Below, piece after piece: positions 44,383 to 53,533 of a stretch of 64,000 nt of DNA (position 1 is its first letter; every line of letters begins with the position of its first letter). A model generated the notes under the pieces. That model worked only from the letters and a program-made list of their open reading frames with translations. It was not told the DNA's origin and did not search any database. Origin of the DNA: Nitratidesulfovibrio sp. SRB-5 (GTDB lineage Bacteria > Desulfobacterota > Desulfovibrionia > Desulfovibrionales > Desulfovibrionaceae); assembly GCF_019931275.1 (NCBI RefSeq), contig NZ_JAIOTY010000002.1:1142631-1206630 (forward strand), written 5' to 3'. The translations under genes and the position numbers were made by a program.

Positions 44383-45865
44383 CCGTCCTGCGGCATCCGC
44401 GGGCCACGGCGACCTGGTCGCCGGTGCGTGTCAGGTCGACCTGGTCGCCGGTGCGTGTCAGGTCGACCAGGTCGCCGGCGTGTGCAAGGTCGACCCGGTC
44501 GTCGGCGTGTGCAAGGTCGACCCGGTCGCCGGTTCCGGCCCGGCGGCGCATGCGGCTGCCGGAAGGGGGGCAGCCGACGATGCCGCGCATGGTCCGCGCA
44601 TCGTCTTCTTTACCGGGGGCACGGCGCTGAAGTCGCTCAGCCATGCCCTGACGGGCCGGACGCACAATTCCGTGCATCTGGTCACCCCCTTCGATTCCGG
44701 CGGCAGCACGGCGGTGCTGCGGCGCTACATCCGCATGCCCGCCGTGGGCGACCTGCGCAACAGGCTGCTGGCCCTGGCCGACCCCGCCGTGGCCACGCCG
44801 CCGCTGGTGGCCCTGTGCGACCTGCGCCTGGCCGATGCCGGGGCGTACGACACCCTGATGCAGCGGCTGTATGCGCTGGCCTCGGAGCGCGACCCCGCCT
44901 GGCGCGGCATAGACCCGCTGGTGGCCGACGTGCTGCGCCTGCACCTGCGCTGGTTTCTGGAATTCGCGCCGCCCGGCTTCGACCCGCACGGCGCGTGCCT
45001 GGGCAACCTGCTGCTGGCGGGCGGCTACCTGCGCCATGGCGGCGGGCTGGGGCCGGTGCTGCATCTGTTCACGCGGCTGCTGCGGGTGCGGGGCACGGTG
45101 GCCCCCATCGTGGACGACGACCTGCATCTGGCGGCGGAACTGACTGACGGCACCGTGCTGCTGGGGCAGCACCGCATCACCGGCAAGGGCGCGCCCGGCA
45201 TCACCGCGCCGGTGCGCCGCCTGTTCCTGACCCGCACCCGTCCCGATGGTGACGGCCAAGGCGGAGACGGCGGGCCAAACGGACACAACGGACCGACCGG
45301 ACCGGTCTGGCAGGTCTGGCAGAACGGGGCCGGGGGTGAAGAACGCCACGGTGCCGAGGGCGGAAATTCCGCACCGCCCGCCGAGGCGCGTGTGCCCGTA
45401 TCCGGCGTGGCCGCCCGGCACATCGCGGAAGCGGACCTGATCTGCTTTCCCATGGGCAGTTTCTACACCAGCGTGCTGGCCAATCTTTTGCCCGAAGGGG
45501 TGGGGCGCGCCGTGGCCGGGGCTCCGTGCCCCAAGGTGTACGTGCCCAACAGTGGCACGGACCCGGAACAGCTGGGCCTGTCCGTGGCCGATTGCGCCGC
45601 CGCCCTGCTGGCCGCGCTGCGGCGTGACGCGGGCGCTGACGTGCCCGCTGACCGACTGCTGAATACGGTGGTGGTGGATAGCCGCAACGGGGTGTACCCC
45701 GGCGGCATCGACCACGAAGGGCTGCGCGCGCAGGGGGTGGATGTGCTGGATGCGCCGGTGGTGCGCGCACTGCCCGGCGGCGGGGCGCAACCCGTCACGG
45801 TGGCGGGGCGGCACGACGCCGACGCGGTGGCCGACCTGCTGATGGGGCTGGCGCGCCCGCAGTGA
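44351..45865 (+). CDS. CofD-like protein (probable GAK-system member)
   Basis: A protein of about 504 residues in the CofD/YvcK superfamily of 2-phospho-L-lactate transferase-like enzymes. The nucleotide-binding start RIVFFTGGTALKSLSHAL lies near residue 83, followed by HLVTPFDSGGSTAVLRR, LGNLLLAGGYL, DLICFPMGSFYTSVLANLLPEGVG in part, and KVYVPNSGTDPE. Compared with YvcK it has a 35-residue Gly/Pro-rich insertion near 300-335. The N-terminal 80 residues contain four 9-residue repeats of type DLVAGACQV, each with a cysteine. The start is uncertain: GTG 44327, ATG 44351 (with gaggtggg) or ATG 44372. Pairing with the amphi-Trp gene suggests the GAK system. The other GAK members (ATP-grasp, HprK-like kinase, XXXCH protein) are not in this window. 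Confidence 0.8.
   Translation: MPMTVTGMTISRPAASAGHGDLVAGACQVDLVAGACQVDQVAGVCKVDPVVGVCKVDPVAGSGPAAHAAAGRGAADDAAHGPRIVFFTGGTALKSLSHALTGRTHNSVHLVTPFDSGGSTAVLRRYIRMPAVGDLRNRLLALADPAVATPPLVALCDLRLADAGAYDTLMQRLYALASERDPAWRGIDPLVADVLRLHLRWFLEFAPPGFDPHGACLGNLLLAGGYLRHGGGLGPVLHLFTRLLRVRGTVAPIVDDDLHLAAELTDGTVLLGQHRITGKGAPGITAPVRRLFLTRTRPDGDGQGGDGGPNGHNGPTGPVWQVWQNGAGGEERHGAEGGNSAPPAEARVPVSGVAARHIAEADLICFPMGSFYTSVLANLLPEGVGRAVAGAPCPKVYVPNSGTDPEQLGLSVADCAAALLAALRRDAGADVPADRLLNTVVVDSRNGVYPGGIDHEGLRAQGVDVLDAPVVRALPGGGAQPVTVAGRHDADAVADLLMGLARPQ
44411..44533 (+). repeat. 27-bp in-frame tandem repeat in the CofD-like gene
   Basis: Four 27-bp units (44411, 44438, 44465, 44492) plus a 15-bp part encode DLVAGACQV, DLVAGACQV, DQVAGVCKV, DPVVGVCKV and DPVAG. 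The first two are identical at DNA level, a sign of recent duplication. Confidence 0.9.
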
Positions 45866-46089
45866 TACCGTTGGCGGGGGGCACGACGTCCGCCATCCAC
45901 GAAGGCCCTTCCCATGCGGGGGCCAGAGCCGGACGTAACCTTCCTCCGCTCTCATTGCGCCTCGTTCTTCCTTTGTTTCTCGTTTTTCCTTCTGCACCTT
46001 GCGCCCAATTCTTCTGATTAACGGTGGCATGGGCACGGTGGCGTTTGCGATGGCCGACGAACCGGGCCTTGCGAGCCGCCAGCATGTCG

Positions 46090-46175
46090 CCAAATGAAAA
46101 GTTTTGGGGAAGGAGGGAGGGGGTTCGGGGGAGGGAGGAAGGTACTTTTTCAAAAGTCCCTTCCTCCCTCCCCCG
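46090..46175 (-). repeat. purine/pyrimidine hairpin element, copy B
   Basis: Read on the minus strand, the hairpin (46175-46126, gggggagggaggaagg with its complement) is followed by a C-rich spacer and the tail aaaacttttcatttgg (46105-46090). The order matches copy A at 11522-11598. It lies in the 389-bp gap between the convergent CofD-like and alaS genes and may end transcription from either side. The rest of that gap (45866-46089) is noncoding with nothing else recognised. Confidence 0.7.
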
Positions 46176-46197
46176 CGAACCATATCGCGGAAACCAG

Positions 46198-46230
46198 AAA
46201 CGCCCCCGCGTGCAGTGCACGCGGGGGCGT
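46198..46230 (-). terminator. terminator of alaS
   Basis: Arms cgcccccgcgtgca and tgcacgcgggggcg form a 14-bp perfect stem; on the minus strand tttctggttt follows. It lies about 25 bp beyond the alaS stop codon. Confidence 0.85.
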
Positions 46231-46254
46231 CGTCTTTCGTCCTGTCGGGGGCAG

Positions 46255-48894
46255 TTATCCCGCGATGGTCTTGCGCAGGATATCGAACGCCTCGTCGATG
46301 CCCGCCGGGTTGGTGCCCCCGGCCTGGGCCATGTCGGGCCGCCCGCCGCCGGAGCCGCCCACGGCGGCGGCCACGGCCTTGATGAGGGCCGGGGCGGTGA
46401 AGCGGTCGTGCAGGTCCTTGGAAACGGCCACGATCAGGCTCACCTTGTCGCCGTCGGGGGCGGCCAGGCAGGCGATGCCCGAGGGCAGCTTGGAGCGCAC
46501 GTCGTCCATCAGGTCGCGCAGGGCCTTCACGTTGGGCACTTCCACCTTGGCGGCCAGCACCTTCACGCCGTTGATCTCGGCCAGTTCGTCCATGATGTTG
46601 CGGCCTTGGCCCGAGGTGGCCTGCGAGCTGGCCTTTTCCAGGTCCTTGCGCAGGCTCTTCACGTCCTTCTGCAGGGCCTCCACTCGGGGCACGATCTCGC
46701 CGGAGCGGGCCTTCAGCAGCCCGGCCACCTGGCCCAGTTCGGCGCGCTGGTCCATGACCATGCGCAGGGCGTTCCAGCCGGTGATGGCCTCGATGCGGCG
46801 CACCCCGGCGGCCACGCCGCCTTCGGACAGGATCAGGAACAGCCCGGCCTGGCCGGTGGAGCGCAGGTGCGTGCCGCCGCACAGTTCCACCGATTCGTCG
46901 GCAATGGCCACCACGCGCACTTCGTCGCCGTACTTTTCGCCGAACAGGGCCATGGCCCCCCGGGTCAGCGCGGCGTCGTAGGCCATGTGGTCGGTTTCCA
47001 GCGGCAGGTCGGCCAGGATCACCCGGTTCACCTCGCGCTCCACGGCGGCGATTTCTTCCGGCGTCATGGCGGCGATGTGGGTGAAGTCGAAGCGCAGGCG
47101 GTCGGGGGCCACCAGCGACCCGGCCTGCTTGACGTGGTCGCCCAGCACGCGGCGCAGGGCGGCGTGCAGCAGGTGGGTGCAGGTGTGGTTGCGGGCCGAG
47201 GCCACGCGCTCGTCCTCTTCAACCTGCAAGCGCACTTCCTGGTCGGGCAGGATTTCGCCGTCCACCGTTTCGATTTGGTGCACGGTGAGTTCGGGCGAGG
47301 GCTTCAGGGTGTCCAGCACACGGGCCTTGCCGGAAGGCGAGGTGATGGAGCCAAGGTCGCCCGTCTGGCCGCCCGAGGCGCCGTAGAACGGGGTGCGGGT
47401 GGCCACAAGGTAGCCCTTGGCGCCCTTGGGCAGTCCTTCGCTGGGCAGGCCGGTGGCATCCAGCAGGGCCACCACGCGGCTGTCGCCCGAAAGGTGGTCG
47501 TAGCCGATGAATTCCGAACGCAGGCCTTCTTCGAGCAGGGCGTGGAAGCGCGAGGCGATGTCCGATTCGCCCGATCCCTTCCAGGCGGCCTTGGCGCGTT
47601 CCTTCTGTTCGGCCATCAGGGTGCGGAAGCCTGCCTCGTCCACCGTGAAGCCGCGCTTTTCCGCGATGTCGTTCACGATGTCCAGCGGGAAGCCGTAGGT
47701 GTCGTACAGCTTGAAGGCCACGTCGCCCGCCACGCGGGTGCTGCCCGCGCCGCGCAGGCTTTCCAGCTCCTCTTCCAGCAGGGCCAGCCCCTTGTCCAGG
47801 GTGCGGTTGAAACGCTCTTCTTCCTCGCGCACCACGCGGGCCATGAAATCGGCGTTGCCGCGCAGTTCTGGGTAGTCGTCGCCCATCACCTCGACCACCT
47901 TCATGGCGGTCTTGTGCAGGAAGGTGCCGGTCTGCCCGATGAGCCGCCCGAAGCGGTAGGCGCGGCGGATCAGGCGGCGCAGCACGTAGCCGCGCCCCTC
48001 GTTGGAGGGCAGGATGCCGTCGGTGATCATGAAGGCCATGGAACGGCTGTGGTCGGCGATGACGCGCAGGGCGGTGTCCGTCTCGTCGTTGGCGCGGTAG
48101 GACACCCCGGCGATGCCGCAGGTGTACTGGATGATGGCCTGGAACAGGTCGGTGTCGAAGTTCGAGTACACGCCCTGACACACGGCGGCGATGCGTTCCA
48201 GCCCCATGCCCGTGTCGATGGAGGGCTTGGGCAGCGCGGTGCGGGTGCCGTCGGCGGCCTGGTCGTACTGCATGAACACCAGGTTCCAGATTTCCAGGTA
48301 GCGGTCGCAGTCGCACTTGCCGATGCCGCAGTTGGGCCCGCAGGTCATGTGCTCGCCCTGGTCGATGAGGATTTCCGAGCACGGGCCGCAGGGGCCGGTA
48401 TCGCCCATGGACCAGAAGTTGTCCTTTTCGCCCATGCGGTAGATGCGTTCCGCCGGGACGTCGGTGTGCGCCAGCCACAGGTCGCGCGCCTCGTCGTCGT
48501 CGCGGAACACGGTGGCGTACAGGCGTTCCTTGGGCAGTTTCAGGTCTTCGGTCAGGAACTTCCAGGCGAACTTGATGGCGTCTTCCTTGAAATAGTCGCC
48601 GAACGAGAAGTTGCCCAGCATTTCGAAAAAGGTGTGGTGGCGCGCGGTGCGGCCCACGTTTTCGAGGTCGTTGTGCTTGCCGCCCACGCGCAGGCACTTC
48701 TGCGAGGTGGTGGCCCGCACGTAGCCGCGCTTTTCCTGCCCCAGGAAAATTTTCTTGAACTGCACCATCCCCGCGTTGGTGAACAGCAGCGAGGGGTCGT
48801 CCTTGGGCACGAGGGAAGAAGAGCGCACGATCTCGTGGCCCTGCGACTGGAAGAATTCAAGGAACCGGCGCCGGATTTCGTTGGCGGTTATCAC
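46255..48894 (-). CDS. alaS: alanyl-tRNA synthetase
   Basis: An 879-residue cytoplasmic class II synthetase that charges tRNA-Ala. The N-terminus [18 protein letters not shown] and class II motifs ([30 protein letters not shown] in part) are present. A metal-containing insertion [15 protein letters not shown] follows. The editing domain has [12 protein letters not shown] and CGGTHL, and the C-terminal oligomerisation domain ends at KTIAG. Start is GTG 48894, about nine bases after aggag. It is 104 bp downstream of recA in the same direction, so the two may share transcripts; recX, often between them, is absent. Confidence 0.98.
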   Translation of the reverse strand: MITANEIRRRFLEFFQSQGHEIVRSSSLVPKDDPSLLFTNAGMVQFKKIFLGQEKRGYVRATTSQKCLRVGGKHNDLENVGRTARHHTFFEMLGNFSFGDYFKEDAIKFAWKFLTEDLKLPKERLYATVFRDDDEARDLWLAHTDVPAERIYRMGEKDNFWSMGDTGPCGPCSEILIDQGEHMTCGPNCGIGKCDCDRYLEIWNLVFMQYDQAADGTRTALPKPSIDTGMGLERIAAVCQGVYSNFDTDLFQAIIQYTCGIAGVSYRANDETDTALRVIADHSRSMAFMITDGILPSNEGRGYVLRRLIRRAYRFGRLIGQTGTFLHKTAMKVVEVMGDDYPELRGNADFMARVVREEEERFNRTLDKGLALLEEELESLRGAGSTRVAGDVAFKLYDTYGFPLDIVNDIAEKRGFTVDEAGFRTLMAEQKERAKAAWKGSGESDIASRFHALLEEGLRSEFIGYDHLSGDSRVVALLDATGLPSEGLPKGAKGYLVATRTPFYGASGGQTGDLGSITSPSGKARVLDTLKPSPELTVHQIETVDGEILPDQEVRLQVEEDERVASARNHTCTHLLHAALRRVLGDHVKQAGSLVAPDRLRFDFTHIAAMTPEEIAAVEREVNRVILADLPLETDHMAYDAALTRGAMALFGEKYGDEVRVVAIADESVELCGGTHLRSTGQAGLFLILSEGGVAAGVRRIEAITGWNALRMVMDQRAELGQVAGLLKARSGEIVPRVEALQKDVKSLRKDLEKASSQATSGQGRNIMDELAEINGVKVLAAKVEVPNVKALRDLMDDVRSKLPSGIACLAAPDGDKVSLIVAVSKDLHDRFTAPALIKAVAAAVGGSGGGRPDMAQAGGTNPAGIDEAFDILRKTIAG

Positions 48895-48998
48895 TGGGTG
48901 TCTCCTGTGCGGATCGTATGGCGTCGCGGGCGCGCGGCGCCGCGCACGTCACCGCGCCCGCAGGGCGGGGGCTGGCGGCGGCGCGGCGCACGGTGCGG

Positions 48999-50072
48999 CT
49001 AGAATTCGTCGTCGTCCATGGCCCCGGCGTTGTCGTCGGGGTCCACGACCTTGGTGGGCATCATGCCCAGGTGCTCGATGAGCTTGGCTTCCACGTTCAG
49101 GCGCAGGGCCTCGTTCTCCTCCAGCAGGGCGCGGACGTTTTCCTTGCCCTGGCCAAGGCGCTCGGACCCGAAGGCGAACCACGAGCCGCTCTTTTCGATG
49201 ATGCCAACGTCGGAACCAAGGTCGATGAGCTCGCCGGTGCGGGAGATGCCCGTGCCGTACAGGATGTCGAACAGCGCCTCGCGGAAGGGCGGGGCCACCT
49301 TGTTCTTCACCACCTTGACCCGGGTGCGCGACCCGTAGACTTCTTCCTTGTCCTTCAGGGTCTGGATCTTGCGGATGTCCATGCGGATCGAGCTGTAGAA
49401 CTTCAGCGCGTTGCCGCCGGTGGTGGTTTCCGGGTTGCCGTAGCCCATGGTGCCGATCTTCATGCGGATCTGGTTGATGAAGATGACGGCGGTGCGCGAC
49501 TTGTGGATGGTGCCGGTAAGCTTGCGCAGGGCGTGCGACATCAGGCGGGCCTGGCCGCCCACCTGCATTTCGCCCATGACGCCTTCCAGTTCCGCCTGCG
49601 GAATCAGCGCGGCCACCGAGTCGATGACCACGATGTCCACGGCGCTGGAACGCACCAGCATGTCGGCGATGTCCAGGGCCTGTTCGCCGAAGTCGGGCTG
49701 CGAGATCAGCAGTTCGTCGGTCTTCACGCCAAGGCGGCGGGCATAGTTGGTGTCCAGCGCGTGTTCGGCGTCGATGAAGGCGGCGGTGCCGCCCAGCTTC
49801 TGGCATTCGGCGATGATGTGCAGGGCCAGCGTGGTCTTGCCCGAAGATTCCGGGCCGTAGATTTCCGACACGCGGCCACGCGGAATGCCGCCCACCCCAA
49901 GGGCCAGGTCCAGCCCGATGGAGCCGGTGGGAATGACCGGAATGTTCACGTGGGCAGTGTCGGACAATTTCATGACCGAGCCCTGGCCGTACTTGCGCTC
50001 GATGGTGCTGAGGGCCGTCGAGAGGGCCTCGCGGCGCATCTCTTCCGGCGTCAGCGCGGGTTTCTTCGCCAT
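48999..50072 (-). CDS. recA: recombinase RecA
   Basis: A 357-residue DNA-dependent ATPase that pairs homologous strands and triggers the SOS response. The P-loop GPESSGKTT, loop L1 [10 protein letters not shown], loop L2 [19 protein letters not shown] (in part), and an acidic C-terminus [13 protein letters not shown] are all present. ATG 50072 follows ggaga. It is upstream of alaS on the same strand and divergent from a PP-loop gene. No SOS operator was recognised upstream, but the LexA consensus for this lineage is not one I can apply with confidence. Confidence 0.99.
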   Translation of the reverse strand: MAKKPALTPEEMRREALSTALSTIERKYGQGSVMKLSDTAHVNIPVIPTGSIGLDLALGVGGIPRGRVSEIYGPESSGKTTLALHIIAECQKLGGTAAFIDAEHALDTNYARRLGVKTDELLISQPDFGEQALDIADMLVRSSAVDIVVIDSVAALIPQAELEGVMGEMQVGGQARLMSHALRKLTGTIHKSRTAVIFINQIRMKIGTMGYGNPETTTGGNALKFYSSIRMDIRKIQTLKDKEEVYGSRTRVKVVKNKVAPPFREALFDILYGTGISRTGELIDLGSDVGIIEKSGSWFAFGSERLGQGKENVRALLEENEALRLNVEAKLIEHLGMMPTKVVDPDDNAGAMDDDEF

Positions 50073-50399
50073 GTATGTCTCCGGGGTGGGATGATTGCGG
50101 GCTTGGGGCGCCCCGATGGGTCCGGGTGCCTGACGGCAGGTCCGGCCAAGTCTGGGCGCCTGAGGGCTTCACGGGGAATATCAGAAGGCGCGACGGCGGG
50201 CAACGCCGGGTGCGCGGGTCCGGATGGGCCGGGCCAGACAGGGGCAAGGCAGGGGCAGGCCGGTGCCAGGCTGGAACCGGACGAGGGCAGGGGGAAGGCG
50301 GCAGGAGGAAACCGGCGGGGGGGCGACAACCCCCGTCCGCAGCGGGTGGGCATTCCGCGCCCCTTGCCAACGATCCCCCCGCGCCGTATGTCACCCCCC
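50073..50399. other. 327-bp divergent region between recA and the PP-loop gene
   Basis: GC-rich noncoding DNA with short repeats of ggggcaggc/ggcaaggcag near 50230-50290. Promoters for both genes should lie here. No -35/-10 pair or palindromic operator was convincing. The PP-loop gene lacks a ribosome-binding site next to its ATG. Confidence 0.35.
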
Positions 50400-51506
50400 A
50401 TGGAACGCAAACGCTATGACGCCGTGGCCCTGTTGTCCGGCGGTCTCGATTCTATTCTGGCGGTGAAGGTCATTGAGGAGCAGGGGCTTGCGGTCAAGTG
50501 CCTGCACTTCGTCTCTCCGTTTTTCGGCAAGCCCGGCAAGGTGAAGCACTGGGAGGCCATCTACGGCCTGGACATCGCCGCCGTGGATTTGGGCGAGGAC
50601 TTTGCCGCGCTGCTGCGCGAACGCCCGGCCCATGGCTTCGGCAAGGTGCTGAACCCCTGCGTGGACTGCAAGATCATCATGATTTCCCGCGCGCGGGAGA
50701 TGATGGAGCGCTACGGCGCCTCGTTCATCATCACCGGCGAGGTGCTGGGGCAGCGCCCCATGTCGCAGCGGCGCGACACCCTGAACGTCATCCGGCGCGA
50801 CGCCGGGGTAAAGGAACTGCTGCTGCGCCCCCTGTGCGCCCAGAAGCTGGACCCCACCCCCGCCGAGGAATCGGGGCTGGTGGACCGCAGCCGCCTGCAC
50901 GCCATCTTCGGCCGCGGGCGCAAGGAACAGATGGCCCTGGCCGAAAAGTACGCCCTGACCGAAATTCCCACCCCCGCCGGGGGCTGCAAGCTGGCCGAGC
51001 GCGAAAACGCGCGCCGCTACTGGCCGGTGCTGGCCCATTCCCCGCATGCCACCGCCGCGGAATTCAAGCTGGCCAACATCGGGCGGCAGTACTGGGCCGG
51101 GCCGCACTGGCTGTCCATAGGCCGCCACCAGGCCGACAACGAGGCCCTGGTGCGCTTTGCCTTTCCGGCGGACCTGCACTTCAAGGTGGCGGGCTTTCCC
51201 GGTCCGCTGGCCATCGGTCGGCAGTTCGACGGCAAGGCCTGGGACGCGGACGTGGTGCGTGACGCTGCCGCCTTCGTGGCCTCGTTTTCGCCGAAGGCGG
51301 TGCGCGAAGGCACGCCCGTCACGGTGCGCGTGGCCGGGCCGGACGGCATGGCCGAGGTGACGGTAACCCCGGCACGCACCACCCCGCTGGGCTGGGGCGA
51401 GCTGAACTGGCAGGGCGTGCGCGAGGAAATCCGCGCCGATGCCCGCGCTCGCGCGCTGCCCGTGCCCGAAGGCAATGACGACGGCCCCGACGGACAGTCG
51501 GAGTAG
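50400..51506 (+). CDS. PP-loop tRNA thiouridylase-like protein with an NFACT-R-like domain
   Basis: A 368-residue soluble protein. The N-terminal half is a PP-loop ATP pyrophosphatase with SGGLDS at 13-18 and MnmA/ThiI-type cysteines: Cys87 and Cys90 in NPCVDCK and Cys196 in PAGGCKL. It should adenylate and thiolate a tRNA uridine. The C-terminal part (about 220-300) reads LSIGRHQADNEAL ... DLHFKVAGFPGPLAIG, which resembles the NFACT-R (DUF814) RNA-binding core. The exact tRNA position is unknown. ATG 50400 has no ribosome-binding site; an in-frame ATG 12 bp upstream is no better. It is divergent from recA-alaS. Confidence 0.75.
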   Translation: MERKRYDAVALLSGGLDSILAVKVIEEQGLAVKCLHFVSPFFGKPGKVKHWEAIYGLDIAAVDLGEDFAALLRERPAHGFGKVLNPCVDCKIIMISRAREMMERYGASFIITGEVLGQRPMSQRRDTLNVIRRDAGVKELLLRPLCAQKLDPTPAEESGLVDRSRLHAIFGRGRKEQMALAEKYALTEIPTPAGGCKLAERENARRYWPVLAHSPHATAAEFKLANIGRQYWAGPHWLSIGRHQADNEALVRFAFPADLHFKVAGFPGPLAIGRQFDGKAWDADVVRDAAAFVASFSPKAVREGTPVTVRVAGPDGMAEVTVTPARTTPLGWGELNWQGVREEIRADARARALPVPEGNDDGPDGQSE

Positions 51507-51628
51507 GCAGGCGGCATGGCCGGACGTTCTTCGTCCTGCCTGTCTGTCTGACCGGCTGGCTGGCCCGTAGCCCCACGCTGGTCAGTTGCGTGGTACCAGA
51601 AAGTACGACCAAGATCGCACCCTTCACA

Positions 51629-51664
51629 GGCGGCGCTTGCGTATGCGAGTGCCGCTTTCTTTTG
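51629..51664 (+). terminator. terminator of the PP-loop gene
   Basis: Stem gcggcgcttgc with gcgagtgccgc (one mismatch and G-U type pairs) around gtat, followed by tttctttt. It lies in the 315-bp gap 51507-51821, which otherwise shows nothing clear except a ribosome-binding site for the next gene. Confidence 0.7.
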
Positions 51665-51821
51665 GTATGGTCTGCCATTTCGCACTGTTGCGCACCACTG
51701 TCGGATTTCGGGGTGGTTGCGGAGGGCTGAGGCGACATAAATATCTTGATAAAGAAGGGGGATGAGTCTAATGAGGGATGCCCGGATTGCCCGGAGCCCA
51801 CATTTCAAGGAAACAGTGCAC

Positions 51822-53186
51822 ATGGCGAAACAGATCACCACCGCCCGCGACGGCTTCGCAACGCGCCTCGGCGTGCTTGCGGCCACCCTCGGCTCGGCCG
51901 TGGGCCTCGGCAACATCTGGAAGTTCCCGGCCCTCACCGGGCAGAACGGCGGCGCGTCGTTCCTGCTGGTGTACGTGCTTGCCACCCTGCTGGTCGGCCT
52001 GCCGGTGATGATATCCGAAATCATGCTCGGTCGCCGCGCCCGGGCCAACGCCGTGGGCACCTTCCGCCAGCTTGCCCCCAAGGGCCAGCCCTGGCACCTG
52101 GTGGGCTTTTCGGGCGTGGTGGCCGCGTTCCTGATCATGGGCTTCTACACCGACGTGGCCGGGTGGGTGTTCGCCTACATATTCAAGTCCCTGTCCGGCG
52201 AAATCGCCACCACGGACCCCGCCGTGGCCGCCAAGGCCTTCGAGGCGCTGGTGGGCGACCCGGTGCAGTCGTTGCTGTGGCAGTGGGGCGTGCTGGTGCT
52301 GATCAGCGTCATCATCATCGCCGGTGTGGCGCAGGGCATCGAGCGCACCACCAAGGTGCTGATGCCCGTGCTGCTTCTGCTGCTGGTGGCGGTGTGCGCG
52401 CGCAGCCTTACCCTGCCCAAGGCGGCGGAAGGGCTGGCCTTCCTGTTCACCCCCGATTTCAGCAAGATCACCCCCGGCGTCATCCTGATGGCCCTGGGCC
52501 TGGCCTTCTTCAAGCTGTCCATCGGCATGGGCACCATGACCACCTACGGCAGCTACTTCCGCAACGATCAGGACATTCCGCTGACGGCCACCCGCGTCAT
52601 GCTGTGCGACCTGACCATTTCCATCCTTGCGGGCATGGCGGTGTTCCCCGCCGTGTTCAACTTCGGCTTCGAGCCCAGCGCCGGGCCCAGCCTGCTGTTC
52701 ATGACCATCCCCGCCGTGTTCACCTCGCTGCCGGGCGGCCAGGTGTTCATGGTCATCTTCTTCTGCCTTACCGCCATCGCCGCCACCGGCGCCATGCTCT
52801 CGCTGCTGGAAGTGCCCGTGGCCTGGCTGGCCGAATCGTTCGGCATGCCGCGCAAGCGCGCCACCATCCTCACCTCGGTGACGCTGGCCATCATCGGCCT
52901 GCCGGCCACGCTGTCCATGTCCACCATGGCCAACGTGAAGATCTTCGGCATGACCGTGTTCGACCTGTACGACTTCCTCTCGTCCAACGTGCTGCTGCCC
53001 GTGGGCGGCATCTTCATCTGCCTGTTCGCGGGCTGGGTGTGGGGCGCGGCCAACGTGAAGACGGAACTGTCCAACCGGGGGCAGCTGCTCAACGGGCCCA
53101 TCATCGCCGCGTTCCTGACCGTGGTGCGCTGGGTGAGCCCGGTGCTGGTTTTGCTGGTTCTTCTCAAGGGGCTCAAGGTCTTCTAG
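51822..53186 (+). CDS. sodium-dependent transporter (SNF/NSS family)
   Basis: A 454-residue inner-membrane symporter of the neurotransmitter:sodium symporter family, which in bacteria usually imports amino acids such as tryptophan, leucine or tyrosine. The family start RLGVLAATLGSAVGLGNIWKFP holds the unwound helix 1 substrate site (GSAVGLGNIWKFP). About 11-12 membrane segments follow, including FFKLSIGMGTMTTYGSYF. The ATG at 51822 follows aaggaa by about ten bases; an in-frame ATG 60 bp upstream adds residues unlike the family. The substrate cannot be assigned. It is monocistronic. Confidence 0.92.
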   Translation: MAKQITTARDGFATRLGVLAATLGSAVGLGNIWKFPALTGQNGGASFLLVYVLATLLVGLPVMISEIMLGRRARANAVGTFRQLAPKGQPWHLVGFSGVVAAFLIMGFYTDVAGWVFAYIFKSLSGEIATTDPAVAAKAFEALVGDPVQSLLWQWGVLVLISVIIIAGVAQGIERTTKVLMPVLLLLLVAVCARSLTLPKAAEGLAFLFTPDFSKITPGVILMALGLAFFKLSIGMGTMTTYGSYFRNDQDIPLTATRVMLCDLTISILAGMAVFPAVFNFGFEPSAGPSLLFMTIPAVFTSLPGGQVFMVIFFCLTAIAATGAMLSLLEVPVAWLAESFGMPRKRATILTSVTLAIIGLPATLSMSTMANVKIFGMTVFDLYDFLSSNVLLPVGGIFICLFAGWVWGAANVKTELSNRGQLLNGPIIAAFLTVVRWVSPVLVLLVLLKGLKVF

Positions 53187-53227
53187 CGCGCGTCGAAAAC
53201 GCGCAGTGCGCGGGCAATGGCGGCGTC

Positions 53228-53290
53228 AAACCGTTTTTTTGCTCCGGTCGAGTACGGGACGAGTACACTCCCGTCGCAAAAAAACGGTTT
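53228..53290. repeat. 63-nt nested hairpin between convergent genes
   Basis: Outer perfect 15-bp arms aaaccgtttttttgc (53228-53242) and gcaaaaaaacggttt (53276-53290) enclose an inner stem acggga (53254-53259) / tcccgt (53269-53274). Runs of T on both strands make a bidirectional terminator possible; a small structured RNA is another option. It lies 42 bp after the symporter stop codon, in the 347-bp gap 53187-53533. Confidence 0.75.
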
Positions 53291-53418
53291 TCCTTGCCCT
53301 TGCCGCACGTCCTGCGCGTTTTCGGAAAGCCGCTGAACCCGCGTGAAAGCCGGAAATACTGCCGCGCGCGGATGCAGGTACGCCTCCCCTTTGCCTGCCT
53401 GCCGAAAGGTACACACAC

Positions 53419-53447
53419 AAGGGCCCCGCTTCGGCGGGGCCTTTTGC
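53419..53447. terminator. bidirectional terminator between symporter and nuclease genes
   Basis: Arms aaggccccgc-type (agggccccgc/gcggggcctt) with a ttcg loop, flanked by cttttg on the plus strand and cttgtg on the minus strand. The minus-strand nuclease gene ends about 85 bp away. Confidence 0.7.
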
Positions 53448-53533
53448 GTTGATGGAGCAGGGGGGCTGAGAAGCAGGGGAAGGGAAAGAGGGGGAGAAGG
53501 CGCACAAGGAAGATGCGGGCCGGTCCCGCAACC

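Noticed and set aside
50073-50399. LexA operator upstream of recA
   Set aside because: No convincing palindrome of known LexA type was found, and the consensus in this lineage differs from E. coli, so no call is made.
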